Of a DNA stretch of 50,297 bases, positions 42,997 through 50,297 are shown piece by piece; position 1 is the stretch's first letter; each line of letters opens with the position of its first letter. The DNA is from UBA1738 sp045577675. GTDB lineage: Bacteria; Bacillota; Clostridia; UBA1381. The stretch covers positions 1 through 50,297 of the forward strand of contig JAZNIV010000104.1 in assembly GCA_045577675.1 (NCBI GenBank), read 5' to 3'. The position numbers and the translations under genes are program-made. The notes under the pieces were generated by a model, which ran no database searches, was not told the DNA's origin, and worked only from the letters and a program-made list of their open reading frames with translations.

Positions 42997-43041
42997 TATT
43001 TTGTGATACAATATAAGGTATATTTATATGGGAGTGTTTTA

Positions 43042-43533
43042 ATGCTTATTTGGATAATAATTGCAGCGGCAGTCGTTGCCGTTGACCAGCTTGCAAAGCT
43101 GCTTGTTATGACTAATCTTAATTCTACGGATATTATTCATATAATACCGGGACTTTTTGACTTTGTTTATGTAAAAAATACCGGTGCAGCCTTTAGTATA
43201 CTGTCGGGAAATACCGCGTTATTGGCTGTGATTTCTGTTGTTTTTTGTGTTGGTGTGGCTTTTTACTGGCTAAAAACCAAGCCAAAGGCACGACTTTTTA
43301 AACTTTCGCTGACGCTTTTGTTTGCCGGTGCTTTAGGAAATGCCATTGACAGGATTTTCCGTGGGTTTGTTGTTGACTTTATATCTACCGCATTTATGCA
43401 GTTTCCGGTTTTTAATATTGCGGATATTGCAATCACAGTTGGTGCGACGATTTTAGTGATTTACCTGTTATTTTTCGATAAGGAAGAGATAAAAGATGGA
43501 GAAAATAGTCCTGAAGGTACTAAACCCGAATAA
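43042..43533 (+). CDS. lspA: Lipoprotein signal peptidase LspA
   Basis: Membrane aspartic protease that removes signal peptides from prolipoproteins. The 163 residues, from ATG 43042 behind GGGAGTG, have four membrane spans and the conserved boxes AVDQLAKL, VKNTGAAFSIL, ALGNAIDRIFRGFVVDF and FNIADIAI; the two catalytic Asp lie in the last two. The open frame extends 13 codons upstream to an in-frame start without a ribosome site. It overlaps rluD by 38 bases. Confidence 0.95.
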   Translation: MLIWIIIAAAVVAVDQLAKLLVMTNLNSTDIIHIIPGLFDFVYVKNTGAAFSILSGNTALLAVISVVFCVGVAFYWLKTKPKARLFKLSLTLLFAGALGNAIDRIFRGFVVDFISTAFMQFPVFNIADIAITVGATILVIYLLFFDKEEIKDGENSPEGTKPE

Positions 43534-44416
43534 TCTGCGTATTGATAAATATATAGCAGAAAATGCCGATGACATATCCCGAACATATGCACAGGATTTG
43601 TGTAAAGACGGGCTTGTAACGGTTTTGGGTAAGGCGGTTGACAAAAAATACAAGCCGCAGGATGGTGACGTGATAGAAATTTTAATGCCTGAGCCGGAAA
43701 GTCTTGATTTGGTGGCTGAAAACATTCCACTTGACATTGTTTATGAGGATGATGATGTTATTGTTGTGAATAAGCCTCAGGGGATGGTTGTTCATCCTGC
43801 CGCCGGAAATACAAGCGGAACCTTGGTTAATGCACTTTTATATCATGCAGGGGATAACTTATCTGCAATAAACGGTGTTATAAGACCGGGAATTGTGCAT
43901 AGAATCGACAAGGACACCGCCGGACTTTTGGTGGTTGCGAAAAATAACGATGCACATTTAATGCTTTCTGCTCAGTTAAAGGAACGCAAGGCATCAAGAA
44001 GATATTATGCACTTGTAAACGGCAGGGTTAAAGAGGGCGGAACTGTGAATAAGCCGATTGCAAGGCATCCCAAGGATAGAAAAAAAATGGCGGTCGTTGC
44101 AGGCGGCAGGGAGGCGGTTACACATTACAGTGTGCTTGAAAGCTTTAACGGCTATACTCTGCTTGAATGTGTGCTTGAAACCGGAAGGACGCATCAGATA
44201 AGGGTGCATATGGCATCAATAGGTCACAGCCTGGTAGGCGACAGGGTATACGGAACAGGTAAGGAAAAAATAAAAACCGAGGGTCAGCTTCTCTTTGCAA
44301 AGACAATCGGCTTTGTTCACCCAAAAACAGGTGAATATATGGAATTTTCGGTAGATTTGCCGGAGTATTTTGAGAAAATTTTAAATAAGCTTAGAAGGAG
44401 TGATTACCGTGGCTGA
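43496..44416 (+). CDS. Ribosomal large subunit pseudouridine synthase, RluA family (RluD-like)
   Basis: Converts uridines in 23S rRNA to pseudouridine. The 306 residues have an N-terminal S4 RNA-binding domain (about 14-60) and the catalytic domain with VVNKPQGMVVHP, the active-site HRIDKDTAG (Asp), and GRTHQIRVHMA. RluD specificity (helix 69) is inferred from the S4 domain and the lspA context. The start overlaps the lspA end and has AGGAAGAG as ribosome site. RlmH, encoded at 17966-18442, methylates a pseudouridine made by RluD in the same helix. Confidence 0.92.
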   Translation: MEKIVLKVLNPNNLRIDKYIAENADDISRTYAQDLCKDGLVTVLGKAVDKKYKPQDGDVIEILMPEPESLDLVAENIPLDIVYEDDDVIVVNKPQGMVVHPAAGNTSGTLVNALLYHAGDNLSAINGVIRPGIVHRIDKDTAGLLVVAKNNDAHLMLSAQLKERKASRRYYALVNGRVKEGGTVNKPIARHPKDRKKMAVVAGGREAVTHYSVLESFNGYTLLECVLETGRTHQIRVHMASIGHSLVGDRVYGTGKEKIKTEGQLLFAKTIGFVHPKTGEYMEFSVDLPEYFEKILNKLRRSDYRG

Positions 44417-45470
44417 TAAGCTGAAGGTGTGTGTAATATTCGGAGGACAGTCTCCGGAGCATGAAATTTCAAGAAAGTCTGTAACATCTGTGCTTAACAA
44501 TCTTAACAAGGATAAATATGACATTTCTGTTATCGGCATTACAAAGGACGGAAGATGGTACCTTTATGAGGGTGATATTGCCAAAATTGAGTGCGGAGAA
44601 TGGGAAAAGGAAAATAATAAACGTGCGATTATTTCTCCGGATGCAGGAGAAAAGGCAGTTCTTGTTTTTGAAGAAAACGGTATAACAAAAATTCATCCTG
44701 ACATAGTTTTTCCCGTACTTCACGGCGAATATGGCGAGGACGGAACAATTCAGGGACTTTTAGAGCTTGCGAATATTAAATATGTTGGTATGGGTGTTTT
44801 AGCATCGGCAAACGGTATGGATAAATCGTATACGAAGATTGTGCTTGATTCAGCCGGCATTCCTCAGGCAGACTGGGTTGTGGTGAAAACAAGCGAGAAT
44901 CGTGATAAATACATAGAGGAAATTGAAGAAAAGCTTGGCTATCCTTGCTTTGTTAAGCCGTGTAACACAGGCTCGTCGGTTGGTGTCGGAAAGGCTCATA
45001 ACCGAGAAGAATTAATTTCTGCACTTATAGAAGCGGCTAAGTTTGACCGAAAGATACTGGTTGAGGAAAATATTGACGGTCATGAGGTTGAATGTGCTGT
45101 TTTAGGTAACTTAAATCCTGAAGCTGCTGCAGTTGGCGAGATAGTGCCTACCGTTGAGTTTTATGATTTTGATGCAAAATACAACGATAATTCAACTAAA
45201 CTACATATTCCTGCAGATTTGCCGAAAGATATATACGAGAAAATCCGTGAATATTCACTAGCAGCATTTAAAGCTCTTGACGGAAACGGATTATCAAGAG
45301 TTGACTTTTTTGTAAAGTACAGCGATAATTCTGTGCTACTTAACGAAATTAACACAATGCCCGGCTTTACAAATATAAGTATGTATCCAAAGCTGTGGGA
45401 TGCTGTAGGACTTGGATATTCGGAGCTTTTGGATAAACTGATTGAGCTTGGACTCGAAAGGGTAAAATAA
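44409..45470 (+). CDS. ddl: D-alanine--D-alanine ligase
   Basis: Joins two D-alanines for the peptidoglycan stem peptide. The 353 residues carry the ATP-grasp fold with FGGQSPEHEISRKS at the N-terminus, HGEYGEDGTIQGLLE, KPCNTGSSVGVGKA, and the metal site LNEINTMPGFTNISMYPKLW. The start is GTG at 44409 behind AAGGAG; an in-frame GTG at 44400 overlaps the site. Whether it makes D-Ala-D-Ala or D-Ala-D-Lac cannot be settled without the omega-loop alignment, but no van-type partner genes are near. It overlaps rluD by eight bases. Confidence 0.94.
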   Translation: MADKLKVCVIFGGQSPEHEISRKSVTSVLNNLNKDKYDISVIGITKDGRWYLYEGDIAKIECGEWEKENNKRAIISPDAGEKAVLVFEENGITKIHPDIVFPVLHGEYGEDGTIQGLLELANIKYVGMGVLASANGMDKSYTKIVLDSAGIPQADWVVVKTSENRDKYIEEIEEKLGYPCFVKPCNTGSSVGVGKAHNREELISALIEAAKFDRKILVEENIDGHEVECAVLGNLNPEAAAVGEIVPTVEFYDFDAKYNDNSTKLHIPADLPKDIYEKIREYSLAAFKALDGNGLSRVDFFVKYSDNSVLLNEINTMPGFTNISMYPKLWDAVGLGYSELLDKLIELGLERVK

Positions 45471-46279
45471 TGGATAACAGAAGTATCGGAGTTTTTGATT
45501 CAGGGCTTGGGGGCCTGACTGCAGTAAAGCAGATTATGGAGGAAATGCCCGATGAAAGCATAATATATTTTGGTGATACGGGACGTGTGCCGTATGGTAC
45601 GCGCTCCACCGAAACTATAATTAAATATTCAAGAAATGATATTAATTTTTTGCTTAGCAAGAATGTTAAGATGATTGTTATTGCTTGCGGAACAGCAAGC
45701 TCAGCGGCACTTCCTGCCATAAAGGATGATTATGATACACCGATTATCGGTGTTGTTGATGCGGCGGCTCTGGCTGCTTTGAAAGCTACCAAAAACGGAA
45801 GAATAGGTATTATAGGAACTCCCGGAACCATAAAAAGCGGTTCTTATGAAAAGCTTATAAAGGAAAAAAGACCGGATATAGAGATTGTAACCCGTGCCTG
45901 TCCGCTTTACGTGCCGCTCGTTGAAAACGGGCATTTTGATACTAAAGTAGCTGAGCTTGTGACCGAGGAATACCTTGCGGAGGTAAAAGCAGCCGGTGTG
46001 GATACGCTGATTTTGGGCTGTACGCATTATCCGCTCCTGAAGAAAACCATTGCCCGGTTTATGGGTGATAATGTCACCTTGATTGACGCAGGTGCCGAAG
46101 CTATAAAAGCACTTAAAAATACACTTGGTGAGGAATTACTTCACTCAAGCAAGAGGGATAAAGAACAGTATCAGTACTATGTCAGCGATAATGTGGACGG
46201 TTTTGAAAATTTGGGAGGACTGTTCCTTGAAAAAAGGATAAATGGTCAGGTGGAGAAGATTGACATTGAAAAATTCTAA
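45470..46279 (+). CDS. murI: Glutamate racemase
   Basis: Makes D-glutamate for peptidoglycan by cofactor-free racemisation. The 269 residues show the two catalytic cysteines, Cys73 (IACGTASSA) and Cys184 (LGCTHYPLL), with FDSGLGGLTA and GDTGRVPYG for glutamate binding. Its ATG overlaps the ddl stop by one base, so both D-amino acid steps are expressed together. Confidence 0.96.
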   Translation: MDNRSIGVFDSGLGGLTAVKQIMEEMPDESIIYFGDTGRVPYGTRSTETIIKYSRNDINFLLSKNVKMIVIACGTASSAALPAIKDDYDTPIIGVVDAAALAALKATKNGRIGIIGTPGTIKSGSYEKLIKEKRPDIEIVTRACPLYVPLVENGHFDTKVAELVTEEYLAEVKAAGVDTLILGCTHYPLLKKTIARFMGDNVTLIDAGAEAIKALKNTLGEELLHSSKRDKEQYQYYVSDNVDGFENLGGLFLEKRINGQVEKIDIEKF

Positions 46280-46697
46280 AGAAAATGCTACAATAACCTT
46301 GGTAAGCAGACAAGCTGCCGGAGATGAAAATGAAAAAATGGAATTTACAACAACCGGTGGCTTTTATATGCGTGACGGCAGATACTATATAACCTATGAA
46401 GAACATTCCGATATGGGGATGGGGGACTCAAGGGTTTTATTAAAGATTGAGCCGGATATGATTACAATGCGGAGAATGGGTGACTTCGGAACAGTTATGG
46501 TATATAAAAAAGGCGAGGTTACCGAGTTTTTATACCGTGTGCCATACGGTGATATGACTATGAAGATTAAAACGGTAAAAATAGAAAACAGCTTGTCAGA
46601 AAGCGGTGGAAAACTGACCTTTTCCTATCTGCTTTTTGTCGGCGGAGATACCATAAGTACAGAAATTGATATTTCTGTAAAAGCAGAAAGGGAATAA
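46260..46697 (+). CDS. DUF1934 family beta-barrel protein (YwiB-like)
   Basis: Unknown function. The about 145 residues are nearly all beta-strand with calycin-like pattern: an N-terminal strand (ATITLVSRQ), GGFYMRDGRYYITYEEH, TMRRMGDFGTVMVYKKG and a C-terminal SGGKLTFSYLLFVGG, as in DUF1934/YwiB. The start is unsure: TTG 46260 has GGTGGAGA upstream, and ATG 46242 has AAAGGA; both overlap the murI end. Its position between murI and a cell-envelope protease suggests a wall-related role, which is only inferred. Confidence 0.78.
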   Translation: MTLKNSKENATITLVSRQAAGDENEKMEFTTTGGFYMRDGRYYITYEEHSDMGMGDSRVLLKIEPDMITMRRMGDFGTVMVYKKGEVTEFLYRVPYGDMTMKIKTVKIENSLSESGGKLTFSYLLFVGGDTISTEIDISVKAERE

Positions 46698-46700
46698 ACT

Positions 46701-48122
46701 ATGAGTAAAATAAAGCTTTTGTCATTATTTTTGTCGGCTGTAATGCTTTTTTCGCAGCCGGTGCTTGCAGAAGAAAATACAGAATACAATAAATTTGAGC
46801 AGATTTCAAATTATGCAGCTAATTTATACATAGATGACAGTGCAAGAGCCGATGATATTATGGATGCGGCTATTCAGGCAGTTGTTAAGGACAACCCTGA
46901 GCTTATGAACCAGCTTATTAAGGCAGGCTTTCAGAGCCTTGATGAATACACCGAGTTTTACACAAAGGAAGAGTATGAGCTGTTTAATAAAAATATGAAT
47001 CATATTGTGTACGGAATCGGTGTAATCATTCAACAGATTGACGATTATGTTACCGTAATGAGCTGCACTGAGGGCGGCGGTGCAGAAGCAGCCGGAGTTA
47101 TGAGCGGCGACCAGATTTCAAAGGTTGACGGCGTTGATGCAAAAGGTCTTAGTGTTGACAAGGTTCAGGATATGGTTGTCGGAGAGCTTGGAACGGAGGT
47201 TACTATCACCTTCCTGCGTAACGGTGAGGAGTTTGAAAGAACGATTGTCCGTGGAGAGGTTAAGGGAACAACTGTCGGCAGCAGTATTCTTGAAGGGAAT
47301 ATAGGCTATATCAGTATTTTGAATTTTGCGGAAAATACATATGACGAATTTATGAAGGTTCTTGCAGAATTTGATGAAGCTGAAGTTAAAAAGATAATTT
47401 TGGATCTTCGTGATAATCCGGGCGGATACCTTGGCTCAGCTATTGAGATTGCAAGGGAGATTGTTCCTGAAGGCGTGATTGTAAGCACGGTTTATCGTAA
47501 TGAGTGGGATAATGCGGTTGCATATTCCGAGCTTAAAGAAACAAAGTATGACTTTGCAGTATTAATAAATGAAAACACTGCCTCGGCAGCCGAGGTTCTT
47601 GCAAGTGCTATCGGCGAAAGCGAAGCAGGAATTTTAATCGGTCAGATAAGCTACGGCAAGGGTGTTATCCAGCAGATGTTTGAAATATGGGACGGCTGTG
47701 CTTTTAAGATTACAACAGGAAGATATTTCACACGTAACGGCAACGACATTCACGGAAACGGAATTGACCCGAATGAGTACGTTGACAATACAACACGACA
47801 GATTGATATTACAAAGTATGCAACCTTCGACTATAAAACAAAGCCGAAAAGCGGTGAAACCTCGCCAAACGTGCTTGCAGCAAAAGAACGTCTTAAAGTT
47901 ATGGGATATTACGGCGGAACATTAGACGAACGCTTTGATAAAAGCCTTGAGTATGCGATAACAGAATTTCAGGCAGATAATGAGCTTTTCCCATATGGTG
48001 TGCTTGATGTTTCAACTCAGGTGAAAATGGAAAATAAGTTTTATAAATTAAGAGAGCTTGTGGATAATCAGCTGTATTTTGCCTATGAATACTTTGGCGG
48101 AAACAGAGAGGATTTGGAGTAG
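46701..48122 (+). CDS. S41-family C-terminal processing protease with peptidoglycan-binding domain
   Basis: Secreted or membrane-attached serine protease of the CtpA/CtpB type. The 473 residues have a signal peptide (about 1-23), a helical N-terminal part, a PDZ domain (VMSCTEGGGAEAAGVMSGDQ), the S41 core with ILDLRDNPGGYLG, the catalytic Ser295 in ENTASAAEV and Lys320 in SYGKGVIQQ, exactly 25 residues apart as in CtpB. A C-terminal peptidoglycan-binding domain (VLAAKERLKVMGYYGG) follows. CtpB cleaves SpoIVFA-type substrates in sporulation; the target here is unknown. Confidence 0.92.
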   Translation: MSKIKLLSLFLSAVMLFSQPVLAEENTEYNKFEQISNYAANLYIDDSARADDIMDAAIQAVVKDNPELMNQLIKAGFQSLDEYTEFYTKEEYELFNKNMNHIVYGIGVIIQQIDDYVTVMSCTEGGGAEAAGVMSGDQISKVDGVDAKGLSVDKVQDMVVGELGTEVTITFLRNGEEFERTIVRGEVKGTTVGSSILEGNIGYISILNFAENTYDEFMKVLAEFDEAEVKKIILDLRDNPGGYLGSAIEIAREIVPEGVIVSTVYRNEWDNAVAYSELKETKYDFAVLINENTASAAEVLASAIGESEAGILIGQISYGKGVIQQMFEIWDGCAFKITTGRYFTRNGNDIHGNGIDPNEYVDNTTRQIDITKYATFDYKTKPKSGETSPNVLAAKERLKVMGYYGGTLDERFDKSLEYAITEFQADNELFPYGVLDVSTQVKMENKFYKLRELVDNQLYFAYEYFGGNREDLE

Positions 48123-48129
48123 TATTAGT

Positions 48130-48158
48130 GCGGTGCTGCAAAATGCGGCACCGTTTTT
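48130..48158 (+). terminator. Intrinsic terminator after the S41 protease gene
   Basis: CGGTGC pairs with GCACCG, extended inside by GC/GC, followed by TTTTTG. Confidence 0.88.
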
Positions 48159-48245
48159 GCATAATTAAAGTCATTTTTCATAAAAACTGCGGAAAAATTT
48201 TACTGTATTTTTACATACAAAATGAAAAAAATGTTGTAATTTGAC

Positions 48246-48273
48246 TTGAATATTATCAGATTTGTGATATAAT
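48246..48273 (+). promoter_or_regulatory. Sigma-A promoter of the Fe-S scaffold-like/GGGtGRT pair
   Basis: TTGAAT and TATAAT separated by 16 bases; a TTGACT five bases upstream is an alternative -35 box with a long spacer. Confidence 0.72.
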
Positions 48274-48283
48274 TAACGTAGTG

Positions 48284-48299
48284 TGCTAAAAGTATAGCA
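48284..48299 (+). promoter_or_regulatory. Inverted repeat at the transcript start of the Fe-S pair
   Basis: TGCTA and TAGCA separated by six bases, centred about 20 bases after the -10 box. It could be an operator or a small 5' hairpin; it does not match the IscR or Fur consensus I know. Confidence 0.35.
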
Positions 48300-48321
48300 A
48301 ATTTTGAAAGGAGAAATCTAC

Positions 48322-49014
48322 ATGAAATATTCACGTGAAGTAGAAGAGATGTGTCCTTTAGCAAAAGGTGCATATCACGGTCCTGCTCCAATTCCGGAAG
48401 AAGGAAAATGGGTACAGGTAAAAGAAATTAAAGACATTTCAGGTCTTACACACGGCATTGGCTGGTGTGCTCCTCAGCAGGGTACATGTAAGCTGACATT
48501 AAACGTTAAGGAGGGTATCATTCAGGAGGCTTTGGTTGAAACAATCGGCTGCTCAGGTATGACACACTCTGCTGCTATGGCTTCAGAAATCCTTGTTGGA
48601 AAGACTCTTTTAGAGGCTTTAAATACTGACCTTGTTTGTGATGCTATTAACACAGCTATGAGAGAGCTTTTCCTCCAGATTGTTTACGGAAGAACTCAGA
48701 CAGCGTTCTCAGAGGATGGTCTGCCAATCGGTGCAGGTCTTGAGGATTTGGGAAAAGGTCTCAGAAGTCAGGTTGGTACAACATATGCAACCTTAGAGAA
48801 GGGCCCAAGATACTTGGAGCTTGCTGAAGGCTACATAACAAAGATTGCAGTTGACGATGAAAACCAGATTATCGGATATAAGTTCGTTCACCTTGGAAAG
48901 ATGATGGAAATGATCAGAAAAGGTATGGACGCAAACGAAGCACTCGAGAAGGCTTCAGGTCAGTACGGCAGAGTTGATGATGCTGCAAAGCTTATCGACC
49001 CAAGATGCGAATAA
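48322..49014 (+). CDS. NifU/IscU-like iron-sulfur cluster scaffold protein
   Basis: Related to the N-terminal domain of NifU/IscU, on which Fe-S clusters are built, but longer: 230 residues from ATG 48322 behind AAAGGAGAAA. Cysteines lie in GWCAPQQGTCKL, TIGCSGMTHSAAMASEIL (the usual scaffold region), LVCDAIN and PRCE at the end. The C-terminal half is not part of the classic IscU. It is followed by the GGGtGRT gene after 21 bases; this pair is kept together in Clostridia, so the scaffold may be dedicated to that partner (inferred). Confidence 0.82.
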   Translation: MKYSREVEEMCPLAKGAYHGPAPIPEEGKWVQVKEIKDISGLTHGIGWCAPQQGTCKLTLNVKEGIIQEALVETIGCSGMTHSAAMASEILVGKTLLEALNTDLVCDAINTAMRELFLQIVYGRTQTAFSEDGLPIGAGLEDLGKGLRSQVGTTYATLEKGPRYLELAEGYITKIAVDDENQIIGYKFVHLGKMMEMIRKGMDANEALEKASGQYGRVDDAAKLIDPRCE

Positions 49015-49035
49015 TAAAGGGGAGGTACGAAGATT

Positions 49036-50034
49036 ATGGCATTATTTGAAAGTTATGAAAGAAGAATTGACCAAATCAACGCAGAGCTTGCAAAGCACGG
49101 TATCTCTTCAATTGAAGAAGCTAAAAAGATTTGTGATGATAAGGGCATAGATGTATATAATATCGTTAAGGGTATTCAGCCGATTTGTTTTGAAAATGCT
49201 TGCTGGGCTTACATTGTAGGTGCTGCAATTGCTATTAAGGACGGCTGCACAAAGGCTGCTGACGCTGCTGAAAAGATTGGTGTTGGACTTCAGTCCTTCT
49301 GTATCCCGGGTTCTGTTGCTGACGACCGTAAGGTTGGTATCGGTCACGGTAACCTCGGTGCAATGCTTCTCCGTGAAGAAACAAAGTGCTTCGCATTCTT
49401 GGCAGGTCACGAATCCTTCGCTGCTGCTGAAGGTGCTATCGGTCTTGCAAGATCAGCTAACAAGGCAAGAAAAGAGGACCTTCGTGTAATTCTTAACGGT
49501 CTTGGAAAAGACGCTGCTCAGATTATTTCAAGAATTAACGGCTTTACTTATGTTCAGACTAAGTTTGACTACTTCACAGGTGAGCTTACAATAGTTAAGG
49601 AAACAGCTTATTCAAACGGTGAAAGAGCAAAGGTTCGTTGCTATGGTGCAGACGATGTTCGTGAAGGTGTTGCTATTATGCACAAGGAAGGTGTTGACGT
49701 TTCTATCACAGGTAACTCAACTAACCCGACACGTTTCCAGCATCCGGTTGCAGGTACATACAAAAAAGAATGTATCGAGCAGGGTAAAAAGTACTTCTCT
49801 GTTGCATCAGGCGGTGGTACAGGTAGAACACTTCACCCTGATAATATGGCTGCAGGTCCTGCTTCTTACGGTATGACAGATACTATGGGAAGAATGCATT
49901 CAGATGCTCAGTTTGCAGGTTCTTCATCAGTTCCGGCTCACGTAGAAATGATGGGACTTATCGGTGCAGGTAACAACCCAATGGTTGGTATGACTGTTGC
50001 AGTTGCAGTTGCTATCGAAGAAGCAATGAAATAA
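49036..50034 (+). CDS. GGGtGRT protein of unknown function
   Basis: Named in databases for its glycine motif, here GGGTGRT at about residues 259-265 in SVASGGGTGRTLHPDNMAAG. The 332 residues include conserved HGNLGAMLLREETKCFAFLAGH and GNSTNPTRFQHPVAGTYKKE-type segments, scattered cysteines (QPICFENACW, FCIPGS, TKCFAF, YKKECI), and no membrane span. No biochemical activity is known to me. It is the second gene behind the Fe-S scaffold-like gene and ends at a strong terminator. Codon use is strongly biased to GCT, GGT and GTT, like rpsB and tsf, implying a very abundant protein. Confidence 0.88.
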   Translation: MALFESYERRIDQINAELAKHGISSIEEAKKICDDKGIDVYNIVKGIQPICFENACWAYIVGAAIAIKDGCTKAADAAEKIGVGLQSFCIPGSVADDRKVGIGHGNLGAMLLREETKCFAFLAGHESFAAAEGAIGLARSANKARKEDLRVILNGLGKDAAQIISRINGFTYVQTKFDYFTGELTIVKETAYSNGERAKVRCYGADDVREGVAIMHKEGVDVSITGNSTNPTRFQHPVAGTYKKECIEQGKKYFSVASGGGTGRTLHPDNMAAGPASYGMTDTMGRMHSDAQFAGSSSVPAHVEMMGLIGAGNNPMVGMTVAVAVAIEEAMK

Positions 50035-50046
50035 TATAACAAACCT

Positions 50047-50089
50047 AAAAAACATATTCTTTCGGAATATCCGTTAGAATATGTTTTTT
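50047..50089 (+). terminator. Intrinsic terminator after the GGGtGRT gene
   Basis: AAAAAACATATTC pairs with GAATATGTTTTTT perfectly over 13 positions. Confidence 0.92.
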
Positions 50090-50114
50090 AGTCTATTTTA
50101 TTGAGGTATTTAAT

Positions 50115-50297
50115 ATGTTAGAGCAAAAGATTAAACAGGATAATATTTGTATTGAAAAAAATATTAAGGCAATTAGAAAACAAAAGAATATAAAGCAAAT
50201 AGAAGTTGTGCGGAGAATGCAGCTGATGGGAATAGACATAACCAGAGAATCTCTGGTGAAAATTGAACGAGGTATTCAGCATATTTATGCAACACAA
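50115..50297 (+). CDS. Cro/C1-type helix-turn-helix regulator, 5' part only
   Basis: DNA-binding regulator gene cut by the window end: 61 codons from ATG 50115, behind TGAGGT, with no stop. After a short basic start the residues NIKAIRKQKNIKQIEVVRRM and then ITRESLVKIERGIQ fit the XRE helix-turn-helix (helices 1 to 4). Target and effector are unknown. Codon use is more AT-rich than in the gene before it. Confidence 0.75.
   Translation, partial: MLEQKIKQDNICIEKNIKAIRKQKNIKQIEVVRRMQLMGIDITRESLVKIERGIQHIYATQ

Noticed and set aside
1..50297. CRISPR array, prophage, integrase, tRNA or rRNA genes
   Set aside because: No regularly spaced repeats, no phage or recombinase reading frames and no tRNA-like folds were seen; nearly all sequence is taken by housekeeping genes.

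Overview
This window looks like a chromosomal core region of a low-GC Gram-positive anaerobe of the class Clostridia (Bacillota). The evidence is the gene set: HPr kinase, WhiA, SepF, DivIVA, YlmH, a spore-type sigma factor (SigF/SigG/SigB family), DacF, stand-alone ECF transporter S components, and the clostridial pair of an Fe-S scaffold-like protein and a GGGtGRT protein. The AT-rich intergenic DNA, strong AGGAGG ribosome sites and frequent TTG/GTG starts fit this. No family or species can be assigned from the sequence alone. There is no phage, transposase, CRISPR array, rRNA or tRNA.

Layout. 1-1562: a partial PRPP synthetase gene and folT on the minus strand, folT under a tetrahydrofolate riboswitch. 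1598-3490: the rpsB-tsf translation operon. 3567-6447: a Trk potassium uptake pair (minus strand). 6560-10171: dacF, obg and mltG. 10227-11685: an unknown membrane protein co-transcribed with a sporulation-type sigma factor. 11672-12488: thiT under a TPP riboswitch. 12524-13160: a nicotinamidase-like hydrolase with a hairpin in its leader (minus strand). 13223-14674: a yybP-ykoY (Mn2+) riboswitch driving a sodium-pump decarboxylase beta subunit and a 39-residue membrane peptide. 14676-17958: a P-type Ca2+/Mn2+ ATPase bracketed by two direct copies of a palindrome-rich element of about 265 bp. 17966-20542: murA, yycJ and rlmH (minus strand). 20631-20941: rpmB.

The right half is almost wholly plus strand. 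21023-28972: hprK, a PHP phosphoesterase, murB, rapZ, whiA and dnaE. 28989-30395: a small alpha/beta protein and pfkA. 30467-33309: manA, glucokinase and a 2-hydroxyacid dehydrogenase. 33376-40048: lon, engB, an HlyD-like protein, yggS, sepF, ylmH and divIVA. 40106-48122: ileS, lspA, rluD, ddl, murI, a DUF1934 protein and an S41 protease. 48246-50034: the Fe-S scaffold-like/GGGtGRT pair. The window ends inside a Cro/C1-type regulator gene.

How the parts relate: murA, murB, murI, ddl, dacF and mltG give much of peptidoglycan precursor synthesis and trimming. sepF, divIVA, ylmH and yggS are the division cluster. hprK, pfkA, glucokinase and manA feed glycolysis and its control. Three riboswitch classes (THF, TPP, Mn2+) each sit before a membrane transport-type gene. 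The least explained parts are the paired palindromic element, the Mn2+ riboswitch placed on a decarboxylase beta subunit, the nicotinamidase leader hairpin, and the Fe-S scaffold-like/GGGtGRT pair.
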